In this document: one piece after another, positions 34,111-45,403 of the stretch
Position numbering within the stretch: position 1 is the first letter of the stretch
Layout of the letters: every line of letters starts with the position of its first letter
DNA from: Stenocarpella maydis
Taxonomy: Eukaryota; Ascomycota; Sordariomycetes; Diaporthales; Diaporthaceae
Assembly (NCBI GenBank): GCA_002270565.1
Contig: NQMI01000016.1
Coordinates: 420,432-484,431 of the forward strand
Reading direction: 5' to 3'
Length of the DNA stretch: 64,000 bases
The notes under the pieces: generated by a model
Told to the model about the DNA's origin: nothing
Database searches by the model: none
Seen by the model: the letters and a program-made list of their open reading frames with translations, nothing else
Position numbers and translations under genes: made by a program

Positions 34111-36515
34111 GGTCGGCTAACTGCGAAAAGGAGGAGAGAGTGTGCACAAAATTGACGGCGGCTTGTTTGGTACTTGGTATGGTTTGGAAGGCGACACTGC
34201 ACAAAATAGGACTTGAGGAGGTGCAGTCACAAAAGCGTCCCAGCCGGTGGCAAACATACCGTGTCGCCTGAGGCACGTCTCTAACCAGAAGGCCAACCAG
34301 CGAGCAGCCTGCGGAGCCGTCAGGACACATGTCTTCTAAATGGATCGTTTTGTTTCGGCTGCCTCCGTGGTGGTACCAAAGGAACCCTTCTTCTTCTCTC
34401 GCACCTCTACGCAATATGGGATATCGATGGAAGTGTAACTTTGAGCTCCTTCGGGGTCGCAGGGGTATGGGATAGTTTTGCAATCCGCCAGTGTGCTTGC
34501 TTTGCAAAGCAAGGTTTGAACCATACGTAGGCTCTCAACCAAGTAGAGAATTGGGGAATATTTGCCATAACCTTATCGCTTAGAAGATCCTTGGAAAGGT
34601 CAATCTAGCCCATTACTCACTTACAATTATTCCCGCTTCACTCGTCTTCGGGACCGTGAGGTTCTGCGTGTTCCGAGCAGCTTTTGGAGCCGCCGAAGGA
34701 TGTCCGTGTCGAGGAGACATGGGGGCCGACCTACAATTCCATCAAGGCCAAGCCATCATTGCCGCGTCGCTACCAGCCCTGCGTCCGCTGCTGAGGAGGT
34801 GGTTCCCGAACGCCTCTGGCGACCCCACCAGCCAGGAGCTGAGCTCCCACACAGGTCGCAGGAGTAGAAGTGATGGACGGGTCAGCACCACCTGGGGCAG
34901 TTCTACCACGGAGAGCCAGCAGTAGATCTTCAAATCTGGCAGAATCAGCAACCGACGCCATCCCCCCTCCCCCAACCCAATTAATAACCTCTCTTGATTT
35001 TCTCACTGGCTAGATGTGGATTGAGGGCTCGGACTCCCCGAATCGAGCTTTGCATTTCGAACAGACCAGCAGGAAGAGCACGCCACCGTCCTCGCATCCG
35101 GATCGGATTCTGCCTGTTTGAGTCAGGGCCGTCCTCTGTGTTAGGAAGCGCGCATGGCAGCACAAAAGATAATTAAAGGCATCGGGCTGCCTTGGAATGG
35201 GGATTTAAGGCACGAGTGTATCAGAGAAGATGAGAGAAAAGAGGTCAACACTGGTGTCAACATCGTATGGAATGTCTAAGGCGCTTAGGAGTTGAGACCA
35301 GGCGAAGGCATGCTGCCTTGAAAGCCTGGAGGACGATTTGTGTCTGAAGATGGTGGCCATTTGGGCTCGATCTCTAGGCTACTGCAAATATACCTTCAAA
35401 CCTTCTACCTGGACCATATCTTGCTTTTATGTTTGGTTATGCTGGAGGACAAGGTGTGGTGTGTACGTGGTTACTGTCTTTGAACATGAGACTAAGCACT
35501 TTGAACGCAACATGCGGGATGGGCTGAAAGTATGGCGGATATCAAACCCGAAGACGGCCATTTCGTGGCTGGGTCACGCAGAGTGAGTATGGAGCGTGGG
35601 ATTACTTTCAAAAAGGTCGGATTCCACCTCATAGGGATCAGCCTAGCCGAGGGATTTTGAAGAGCTCTAAACGGAAAGGATAGACATGATCCCGTGAAAT
35701 TCAAATGCCTCAAAAACCCAACTTAGCCTATAGACAAGGTAAGGGGTGGTCACGACGTGCCATTGGAGATAAGCATAGACAGGAAGAGAAAGCGAGACAC
35801 AAGTCATAGACAAGCAGGTTTCTGGGCTCACCATACAGCCTCTTCCAGGGGTCCAAAATCCCTTTACCCATTAGTGCCATTTATTATAACTAGTTAAGTA
35901 CATAGGGCTCTGGCACATCCCGGCTATCTGGGCTTAGAATCTGACACCTGCCAAGGTACCTAGTTACCTAGGCCACTTGGGTACTTGGGTACTTGGGTCT
36001 TATATCAACAATTTTTCGTAGACTTCTCTCCCTACATGGAAGGCAACCCCAACCTAGCTTCAATGGAAGTATCTACCCAGGGTCCCCTGTTGTTGAGATC
36101 AGGCGATCCCCTTCGTCGTTGGCGCACGGGCCACCCACAGCACAAGCCTTTCAGATACGCTCCGTCTGAGCATTTTGACAGTGCGGGGGGTTGTTTCAAG
36201 CAGCAATCCAGCTACTACTGTAAGTACAGTAGCTCATTTGCCTGTTTGCTTGTTCACATGTGACTGCGGTGGAGGGTGAGTGGCATGCAAAAAGATCCCA
36301 CGGCAGCAGCGAGACGTTGGCCGACAACCCCCATTACCACTTCTGTTGAATGGCCTTTGCCATATGGCGATAGTACGTACGTACGTGGGGTTCTGTTCGA
36401 CGGGTCTGTAACTGCTTGCTTGTCTAACTATCTGGAGGAAGCGGGGGCGTTTCGTACGAACAGGAGACGTAGCCTCTTCCCCTGCCAAGCCCCTGGCTTA
36501 GTCAGGCAGCCTAGN
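34111..36515. other. Long intergenic stretch, no supported gene
   Basis: Only scattered short frames without motifs. At about 35955-36000 the octamer ACTTGGGT recurs several times, and GTACGTACGTACGT occurs near 36375. The base at 36515 is N, exactly at the left edge of the inverted-repeat element that follows, so the assembly is uncertain there. Confidence 0.45.
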
Positions 36516-37156
36516 CCCCCCCCCTGTTTTATTACGTGTAGGGCGCTCGGGCCACCAAAAAAAAAGCTTTTTTTGCGCGCGCGCCCGCGCAGCGTGAATA
36601 AAGCTTCTTCGTCCTCCCCAAAATACTCAAAAATGGCTAGTCCTCTCCTAATAAGCGCGCCCGTGTAGCGTTTTCGCGCCCTCTTCGGACCTGGTGTATT
36701 CCTTGTATTACACGCCTCTTACGCGACCATTCTCATCGTTGCCACGACCAAAAAGGGGCTGGAGGACGCTGTTCTGCTTGTGCACATGGCAACCGCAAGT
36801 GTAGAACTCTTCCCTTCGCTGTAATCGAGCCTCTCTAAGAAGCAATTCGCCTTTGCGAAAACAATAAAACAGAAGAAGCTACAGAGGCAATTAAGGCTAT
36901 TCAACGACTACTCCGCCAGCCTTAAAACCTAGTTCCAGAGGTCTCTAGGGGGGACGAATATCTAGCACTAATTCGCCGTGCTGTGAGTGCATTTGAACGA
37001 ATAGCAAATGCTGTGGAGATAATTGCTGAGGGGGAGGAATTGGAGGAGGAGGAGGAGGACGAAGAAGCGGTGTAGGCGCTGCGTAGGCGCGCGCGCAAAA
37101 AAAGCTTTTTTTTTGGTGGCCCGAGCGCCCTACACGTAATAAAACAGGGGGGGGGG
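36516..37156. mobile_element. 641-bp non-autonomous DNA transposon with about 70-bp inverted ends
   Basis: Left end: a run of C, then TGTTTTATTACGTGTAGGGC, GCTCGGGCCACC, a run of A, GCTTTTTTTGCGCGCG. The right end repeats the same sequence in inverse order (37085-37156), almost perfectly over about 70 bp. The interior (about 36870-37076, plus strand) encodes a leftover tail: EAIKAIQRLLRQP, stop, then VSRGDEYLALIRRAVSAFER and IANAVEIIAEGEELEEEEED, stop. This looks like the C-terminus of a transposase or captured gene. The target duplication cannot be read because of the N at 36515 and the terminal homopolymers. The element ends about 100 bp before the start of the RNase H gene, so it sits in that gene's promoter region. 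Confidence 0.8.
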
Positions 37157-37258
37157 CTCACTTCGTTTTTCCCAGACAGCTTATTTTCTCATCTCCCAAC
37201 ACGAACCGTTAACCACCACAAACCAATCATCAACAGCCTTGACCCGCCACTGACGCCT

Positions 37259-37439
37259 ATGATGCCTCGCGGCTACTACCTCGGCCAGGGCCTGATCCCC
37301 CTCGGCTACAGCAGCAGCGACGACGAGGAAGGCCCGTGCGAGCTTCCCAACGGCCGCCTTGTCTGTGGCCCGCACGGCCTGGTCGTTTGCGGCAAGTGCT
37401 GCACCGACTACAGCTTCATGGAGGACGTCCTCAGCGACA

Positions 37440-37477
<38 letters not shown>

Positions 37478-38298
37478 TATGAAGATTCAGAGGATGGCGA
37501 AGACTTTGATACCGCTGATTTCCCCGAAGACCTGTTGACTCGTCTAAACATGGGCACTGAAATGGTGAGAGGCACCGGCAAGGTGTTCCCGTCCAAGTTT
37601 GTGCCATCCAACAGCAGCACGCCACCGCTGGAAGAATTCCCCAACCGCCACCGACACATACATGTATTCCGGTGAGCGGCTCCCCTTGATATACCTTTTC
37701 TTGCCCCGCCCGCCTGCTTACCCAGCATCGCAGACGCACCCACTCCCGTGACGGCTCCAAGGTCCTCATCATGGCGGACGGCGCATGCCTCAGCAACGGA
37801 CAGCCCAACCCGAGAGCCGGCTGGGCCTTCTTCCAGGGCGAGGGCGTCGACGGGCAGCCGCTCCTGGCTTCGGGCCGCCTCGAGAACAAAGGGCCCTGGG
37901 GGGACCTAGGCAGCCAGACGAGCAACCGCGCCGAGCTGCGCGCCGTGCTCGCGGCCCTCCGCTTCCGGCACTGGCGAGGCGAGGGCTTCAAGACGGTCGT
38001 CTTCGCCACCGACTCGTCGTATGTCGCGGACGGCGCGACGCAGTGGGTCAGGGGCTGGGTCAACAACGGCTGGAAGACCAGGGGCGGGAAGGGGACCCGG
38101 CCCGCCGACGTCAAGAACAAGGACCTGTGGGAGATGCTGCTGGGCGAGTGCGAGAGGGCCCACTCCTTCGGCCTGGCCATCGAGTTCTGGAGGATCCCCC
38201 GCGAGTGGAACACCCTGGCTGACGAGGCTGCCAAGAAGGCTGCCGCCGAGGGGGATGCTTCTGACAGCTGGGGAGATGTTATGGGCATGGCGATGTGA
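37259..38298 (+). CDS. RNase H domain protein with acidic N-terminal region (2 exons)
   Basis: Exons 37259-37671 and 37734-38298 give 325 aa in frame. The C-terminal half is an RNase H fold with the full catalytic DEDD set: Asp153 (MADGAC), Glu205 (SNRAELRA), Asp231 (ATDSSYV) and Asp301 (WNTLADEAAKK). It should cleave the RNA strand of RNA/DNA hybrids. The N-terminal part has a Cys/His cluster (LVCGPHGLVVCGKCCTDYSF), possibly metal-binding, then an uninterrupted run of about a dozen Asp encoded by GAC repeats and a further acidic segment. The long first intron-free leader, Cys/His motif and Asp tract distinguish it from plain RNase H1, which usually has a hybrid-binding domain at the N-terminus. 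The frame is intact. Its promoter side is occupied by the inverted-repeat element ending at 37156. Confidence 0.88.
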
Positions 38299-39949
38299 GG
38301 AGAATGAGTAGACTAGGGAAAAATTGGGCTACATATGGGGCCCCCTATGATCCCCGAGAATGTACTCTTCGTGGCCGGATTTAGCAATTTGTCGGATGAG
38401 CCTCATGGCGGACAGCTATAAGACACGTCAGCACGTCTTTGGCGCTGGCCCACTCCACTAATGAATATATCCATTCAACACCTGGGCATTCCTTGGCGTT
38501 GCGGACTAAGAGAAATCAAAAACAACGAATTGAGAAATCATGTCGCATTAGTCCAAGTTGTATGACATTCTCAAGTATTAGCATGTCCATCTTGGCCAAT
38601 CATGGGTCTCATGAGCAATGGGAGAATTATCGAGAAGCCAGTTTCGTAGCACCGACAGGCATCGATTGGGAATGTGTAGCCTTTAATTAATACGTTGGCT
38701 TGGAAACAATAATGATCAGCTTTCCCTTCTCCCCTCCACCTTTACACGGTGAATCCACGCCATGTTGGCAGCCAGCCTTGAGGACATTCAGTCGCATATT
38801 CAGCCCCAAGCTCAGCAGCGGCCCGCGCCTGTCCTCTTCTCGTCAGCGTCAAGGACCTCACGGAGAAATTCACCCATCCCGTCTTCCACGGACTGCTTCC
38901 TTCCAACCCTGGCTTGCCCCCTTCATGCAGCCCCTCAAGCATCCTGCTGTGCGCGGGGTCCTCAAGCTCTGCTTTGCCCTCCTGGCAGCTAGGATCTCCG
39001 GTTCCTCTGCGGTGACTTTCGGTGCGTCCTGTAATGTCCTGATGGCCCCACTAACTTGCTCGCCGGATATGAAATCCAAATGCAAAGAGAAGACAGGTGG
39101 CGGGCAGGACAAGTGGGGCTATTGGACCTATCGCCATGCCGATTATAGATCCGGTGGATATTTCTGGGGTTCTGGGCGGACTTTTCGAAAGGGCTGTGAG
39201 CGCACCCCCAATTTCACTCCGGCTATCTACCATGTTATAGGGGCGAGCTGGTCATTAGTGGCAGTGAGCGATCTGGGAGCCTTGGAAGGGTTAGACTGCA
39301 TGTTTCGGCTGCTTTTCTTGTCGTGTCCCACCTCGTCTCTTCAGGTCATAGAATGAGTACTACTAGGAGTGCGGGTTAACGTCTTTTAACACTTCTACTA
39401 CTGAACATGGCAACCAATAATACCTGCTGGGATTTTCTGTGGGAAGGCCCGTCCGTTTGTCAATCAACAAGCATCCGCCTGCCCCTCGCCTGACTGCGCC
39501 AATCTTGTCGCGTACGATTCATTCACATACCCAGGCGAGCCTGGTCTACAGCTAATTCAATGCGCTAGGGGCAGTCGTTGATAGTAGTTGCGGTTTGGCC
39601 CTTTCTGCAGCGCCCGCAGGGACCATTAATGACGAAAGGACATCCATATCAATTCACATGCGACCCCGTTCAAGATGAAAGTTGGACGCATAAATATATT
39701 CAGGTTCCCTTGTCTCCTGTAGCCGTGAATGGTGGAGGCGTAGTTCTCATGTTTTCCTAATGTCACTGCCGGTTCTCCGTCTTGCTGAGTTGACCAGGTA
39801 AGAAATAAAGGTTAGGATATGGCAAAGTTGAATTCTTTGTACAGAATTATCATCTAGAAGCCGCAAAATTGGTTGACGGGACACGGTCAAGGTAACCGAG
39901 CATTCTGTACATCACCCGTTCTCCACAACCTTCTACATCACCTCTAGAG
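38299..39949. other. Intergenic, possible remnant of a membrane protein
   Basis: On the minus strand at about 39233-39051 a frame contains TGSIIGMAIGPIAPLVLPAT, like the single transmembrane segment of fungal surface proteins. The following Ala/Arg-rich stretch is in shifted frames down to about 38742. On the plus strand the frame 38700-39356 lacks motifs. A decayed gene is possible but not demonstrable. Confidence 0.3.
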
Positions 39950-41686
39950 ATGAGGTCGACCCTGATATATGTCTTCCAACTTCTGTTGGCGCCAGTGAAA
40001 GCACACCGCTGGTTCAATTGGCAATTCGATCTGACCTGCCAGGCTACCAAGTAATGTTTCTCCTCTCTCAACCCTGAGCGTTCATTTTGAGCTTCCTGGA
40101 TTGTCTCATTTATCCCCAGTCCGCACAAGCCATCCCCCTTGCCTTCATCTCAGCTAACAACTTAGCTACGATCAGATTCATCGTCCCTCAAGATGAGGCA
40201 GACATGTCCAAATTCCTGCGAGATAACTACGCAGCCCAGCCCATGATCAAGGTCGTAGGCAATGGCCACGCACTGGGGAACATGACCACATGCGTAGACG
40301 TATCCGCGACAAACAGGAGCTCGTACATCATCAGCTTGACGAACCTGAAACACATAAAGTTCCACAAAGACAACACAGTCACCTTTGGCGCCGGGTGGGA
40401 CCTCGTGGACCTCGTCCCTGAGCTGCTGAAGAACGGGCTCGCCGTGGCCAACCTCGGCAGCGAGCGGGTACAAAACTACATTGGGGCCTTCACGACGGGT
40501 ACGCACGGCACGGGCAAGAACCTTGGCAACCTGGCGACTCAGGTCATTGGGCTGCGCGTCCTGGACTCCTCGGGTAATGTTCTCGTGGTTAACGAGACCC
40601 ATAACGCCGACCTCCTTCACGCGCTTCGAATTTCTCTCGGAGTTTTGGGCCTCATCACCGAAGTCACCGTGCAGGCGAGGCCTCTAAAGTACCTGAAGCG
40701 GACGACGGAGGTTTTCGACTCCAGGCCAGACGATCTGAGAGCAATGTACCAACATGTTCAAAAGCTCTACGAGGAACACGACCATCTCACCGTGTGGGGA
40801 CCCCACCTCCAATGGGACCAAACCACTTCGAACTGGACCATGGCCGCCCAAATCAATGCGATGTGGTGGGAGGAGACTAATGTTACGGATGTGCGTAATT
40901 GCACAGACTACTGCGCTAATTACTGCGGCGCCTGCCTGATAAACTCGGTTTGCTACGACGAGGAGCTGTATACACTTTCGACACCCCCAGCCGGGGTGTG
41001 CAATCGCGTCTTTGTGAGTCTTTGTCTTCAGACTCTCCAGGGCCGCCAATTATCAATATATTCTGAAGAACATGGGTTACTAACTGCCTGTCCCAGTACA
41101 CTGAATTCGAACATCATTTGCCAGTGGAGAATTTAGTCGATCTTGCAACAGACTACACAAACTTTCAGTTTTCTGAGGTCCCACAGGAGCAAGGATGGAA
41201 CAACTTGGAGATGGTCTACTTGATCCGATTCGCAAAAGGTGACGATAACTGGATGTCACCTCTGAACACGTATAACCTTCGAAACGACAGCTCCCACAGC
41301 GGCGTGTTCGCCATCTTCGCAATTGAGTGAGCCAACTCCAAGACATCATCTCGCCTTTCTAAACAGCTCCGGACACTAACTTAACCTGCAGCTGGTACAT
41401 GACATACAACAGTTACGACACATTGTGGCACTATCAAGACTTTGCACGCCGGTACATACCCCAGTTTGGCCTCAAATACAATGTCCGTCCACACTGGGGC
41501 AAGATGTCATGGTTCAACGCCACCTACGCTGAGACTGTCTACCCTCGCCTACAAGACTTTGTGGACCTCCAGAAAAAGATGGATCCGAACTGCCAGTTCG
41601 TCAACGAATTCTTGATCCAGCATTTGGGCCTCACCCGGTGCGAGCACATTTTCACTGGTGCGTCTCGAGGCATTGACGGCCTATAA
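39950..41686 (+). CDS. Secreted sugar-1,4-lactone/alditol oxidase of the VAO family (4 exons)
   Basis: Exons 39950-40050, 40176-41013, 41097-41326 and 41392-41686 give 487 aa with all junctions in frame. Exon 1 is a signal peptide (MRSTLIYVFQLLLAPVKA). The FAD-binding (PCMH) part shows KVVGNGHALGNM, FGAGWDLVDLVPELL and GAFTTGTHGTGKNLG. The C-terminal ALO-type domain includes a Cys-rich insertion (NCTDYCANYCGACLINSVCY), consistent with an extracellular, disulfide-bonded enzyme, and the conserved RPHWGKMSWF. Members such as D-arabinono-1,4-lactone oxidase and L-gulonolactone oxidase oxidise sugar lactones with O2 and give H2O2. The usual His before GG that carries FAD covalently is represented here by the GNGH segment. 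Several N-glycosylation sites (NMT, NRS, NVT, NDS, NAT) support secretion. The acceptor chosen for intron 1 (40175) is the one that keeps frame. Confidence 0.85.
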
Positions 41687-42514
41687 TTGAGGATACTGCA
41701 CGCTTATTGATATCTATGTTCGCTACCGAGAATCGTGCCATAATCCGGGGATTTATACCTGGACATTGTTACCGGACCAACATTTTGTCCCCTTCTGCCC
41801 TCTCATATTGACTCTCAATTGGGAGCGATGCGGCGCGACGAGTTTAACTATTAGTTGCATTCTTAATCAGATGACGATACTATTTAAAAACAAACGAGCT
41901 GCAGGCAGTCCCTTCATGCAATTGTAAACGGTCAAACCCAGCGTCGGATGTGCTGTGCAAGACCCTTACTCACAAATTCCAAAAGACCACAATTCAAATG
42001 AGAGGCAGGAAAGCCGCTTTGCGGACGCTTCTAGGTTGGCAAAAGACAATCCTTCCAGCAACGGGATATCAATATCTTTGAACTCATTAGGCAGCGCCGC
42101 CTGAGAAACGGCGGCCTAGTACTCTTGGACGTAACATTGAAAAGTCCTTCAGGATCAGCCTGCATTAGACTAGACTAAATGTAGGCACAATATTACAGGC
42201 ACTCCACAACTCATCCTTCTGCCTAGTTGACCTTTCGAGAAAAAAAGATTTTCATCGATGAAGTGCAAAGAACGGTTGATTCTGCGGGCTGCGGATGTGA
42301 AGCCGGGCAGCCCCGGGTGATGTACGAGCTACTTAGTATACGAGCTAGATAGTACCGTAAGTGTTCCGAAATGAGCCAGCGATATCTTAAAAAATCACAA
42401 TTTGTGTACATACCATGAGCTATTTAAGCCGGGTCTTTCCCCTTGTCTCCTCGCTGGGCTCTAGCATCTCAACGTCCGACTCCTTCATCACCTCCCTTGT
42501 CATCGTCCGCCAGC
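41687..42514. other. Intergenic, no supported gene
   Basis: No coding signal. The final 100 bases are pyrimidine-rich and are the probable leader of the small secreted protein gene. Confidence 0.45.
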
Positions 42515-43030
42515 ATGTTGATCCACACCTCAGCTTGCGCATCAGTCCTGCTCGCCGCTTCAGCAGTGGCCCAGAAGCTGAACGCATGGCCCCAGCATAA
42601 TTTTGGGGGCTCTGGGCGCCACACAGACGGCGACATTACCACGGCCGAAGAGGAAGAGTTTATCCCCTCACTCGGCGCCGGCAGGTTCGCGCTGCTTTTC
42701 AACCGCTACATGACGCTCAGCGGGCTATATATCCAGTCCCCCAGCGACGACTTCATCACCGACTACCACGTCGGCGCCGTCCTCGATAGGAACCTCGGGT
42801 TTCTGCAGGTCGGCAGGGTGTGCGGCTCGACTGGGAACTTTACGTTTGTGCCCCTAGTCAACCCCCAAGACGGAGGCCCAGCACGGTCGGATACGTTGTT
42901 TGTCGATGTGACCGCTACGAAGGAGCACTCCTCGACCTTTTTTATCAACGAGATCTGGCCTGTGTTTCCTGGTGACGAGATCTTCGACCCTGACAACACG
43001 TCTCCCTGCCCAGCAGCCATTTCTGCCTGA
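42515..43030 (+). CDS. Small secreted protein of unknown family (single exon)
   Basis: From the ATG at 42515: 171 aa with a clear signal peptide (MLIHTSACASVLLAASAVAQ, cleavage after AVAQ). The frame extends upstream to 42443, but only this start places the hydrophobic stretch at the N-terminus. The mature part has EEEEFIPSLGAGRFALLFNR, SGLYIQSPSDDFITDYHVGA, two central/terminal cysteines (RVCGSTGNF and TSPCPA) and N-glycosylation sites (NFT, NTS). It appears beta-rich. I do not recognise the family. There are no nonsense codons and codon use is GC-rich like neighbouring intact genes, so it is probably functional and extracellular. Confidence 0.65.
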   Translation: MLIHTSACASVLLAASAVAQKLNAWPQHNFGGSGRHTDGDITTAEEEEFIPSLGAGRFALLFNRYMTLSGLYIQSPSDDFITDYHVGAVLDRNLGFLQVGRVCGSTGNFTFVPLVNPQDGGPARSDTLFVDVTATKEHSSTFFINEIWPVFPGDEIFDPDNTSPCPAAISA

Positions 43031-45403
43031 TTTTATCACCACAACCGGGACTCCTAGGCCGGGACATCAATTCCTGGCGCAAGAAGAACGAATTTAAGGA
43101 ACGGCGTGGCGGCTCCACTGAAGGTCGTCTGCACATGTGGTTAGCTTTGTTTGCTTAAAGCCGGGCAGTGAAGGTTGGGACGAAATTGGAGAGTGCACAG
43201 GACTTACTGAGTTGCCGGGATTGGCGAGCATGGAAGGCTTCCTACCATGTAGTATTACCAAAGTATGGATGGTCATCGATGCTACGTGGGAGTTCGCTTT
43301 ATGAACATTGTTTGAACTCATATTAATAATCTGAGCACATTTGCTCCATCCTTTCAGGTACTATTGTCTAATGGCAGAGTTGTAATTACCTAACTAGGTA
43401 ACCAGGAATGATGATTGTCATGGTGTATCAAGCAGGCACTGAGTCAGAAATCGTGTTTAACTAATCACTATGAACTTGCCCGTCTCATTTCATCAATTTA
43501 TTTTATAGGTTTAAGATAATGAAACTGAGATTGACTTACTACGTGAGGAATTATACCTGCTCTAAAGGCTTTTAGTCTTTATCCTAACTAACAAAAGTCG
43601 CCCTATCCACTGTTAAATTAGAAAGGAACACGCTGCCAACCTCCCCAGTGCCTTTTACCCGCTCTACAATCACAATTTAGTTGGTTTCCGTGCAATCAGC
43701 AGCAAGCAGAGGACAATCATGGATAGCGTCAAGATGGATCTAGCGAGGGCTCTGGAATGCTCCAGGGCTACCTCTGTATTGTGGCACATGGGTACAAAGA
43801 GGTGGAGACTGATGTAAAGAGTCACTTTGAGAACGACAACCTCAGAAAAGGATTACCTACAAGTCAAATAAATTGTCCCTTTTGCTAGGTATGTGTTTTT
43901 TTATTGTCTGGTGCACCGGGGAGCATCCGGCGAGGGTCCTTGATGGTTTAGAACACGTGCTTACTTAAGTACAGAATTAGTTGCTCACCCAGAAGTCGGT
44001 TGACTGAGACATAAGTAGGGAAAGAATCCGAGAATCTGAGAACGGTAGCTTTAAGTAGGGCCACAGAACAAGTTGGGTGGAAGGAATGCCAAGAACTTTT
44101 GAGTGTTTAGTTCACCTGGTAAGTAATGTATTATTGTTGAAGAGGTTGAATGTCTGGCATTTCTGGTTAATCAGTCGCATTACAGGGGCGACAGTCCTTG
44201 TGCAGTAGACCCTGGTGGCTGGAAACGGCCATAATGGTCAAATGGCAGGATGTGTAAGGGAATTCGCCGACACTGCGACAGGTCTTGTTTGTGATAGCAT
44301 GCATGTGCTTTTCTGGACAGGGATACAGGCAAGGCATCAAACACCTGCATAGATGGGCCGACATATGGATCTTCTATCCTCCGCGTCCTCCGGTTTAGTT
44401 AGGTTTTTTTTTAAAAAAAGAAAAAAACAGTTTCTTCGAACTGTAACCACAATAAATCTTGATGACCGCTTGGCCTTGAGTTCTCAAATCGCTTTCAGGT
44501 AGTCAGTAACCAGCCGGCCTATCCGGGAAGTTAACGAGATTCAACGGAACAGGCCTACATCCTGTGTGCGTATTACCTGGTGCCGGGAAAGGCCGGATAC
44601 CCTAGGGTAGTTTCTTGGAGAAACGGCGGCGGATGATTGCCTCAACGGCCAACTTTTGTTTCAACCGCTCCCGATTGTCTTTCCCATGCCGTCTTCCACG
44701 CATGCCCGCCAAGAATCCATCAGCCTTACTAGATTTGATTAGATGACAAGGTGTGCAGTGTTGACCCAATAAAAATCACGCACCGATTGAGCCTGAGACC
44801 GTGCCGAGCACTCCATAAATATGAAGCATGAACTCTATTCGGGATCAAGGGTTTAGGGGATCGTCAAACGTCAATGCGACGTTGGCAGTGCAGCCATCCG
44901 TGCCAAGGGAACGCGTGTACCGATCTCGCCGCTGACGCCTACGACTAACTCATAGTCTCCAAGTTGAGAATTACCTACCTATTCAGGCACGAAAGTGGAA
45001 TTCTCAGTAATCCTTGGACTCGATAGCGACGCTGAATGTAGGCGACGGGCCCGGGGATCCCAGTTATTATGAAGCCACAGGTTGATTTGATCTGTGGCCA
45101 AGAAATTGAACCTTAAAGTAAACCAATTTAGAACGCATCATTGATGCGCAGCAGCAACTCCCGCAAGCCGTCTCACTGCACAAGGCGTATTTGCGTGCGT
45201 AAAGTTAAATCGTTTCAGGCGCCGAGTCAAATTGATCCCAATCATATATATGGAAGTGTTTCGGATAATCTTAGCCGCACTCATCGACCACATCACAAAT
45301 ACCATATGCCGTGGGTTCATTCGTGGACTAAGTTCTTTTGCTACGCCTTTCCGTGCTCGTTCCTGATCCCTTGTGGTCAACGTCCGTCCAACACTTATAC
45401 GCC
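43031..45403. other. Gene-poor stretch, no supported gene
   Basis: Moderately AT-rich DNA with short frames only. I found no protein motif, tRNA-like fold or clear transposon ends. A run of T and A (TTTTTTTTTAAAAAAAG) sits at about 44405. Confidence 0.45.

Noticed and set aside
4657..41686. One secondary-metabolite gene cluster comprising P450, BBE-type oxidase, BVMO and lactone oxidase
   Set aside because: The genes are 8-12 kb apart, separated by transposons and unrelated genes, and no backbone enzyme (PKS, NRPS, terpene cyclase) is present.
45338..45403. Longer start for the glycosyltransferase
   Set aside because: The 22 extra residues push the membrane anchor away from the N-terminus; the ATG at 45404 gives the normal type II topology.
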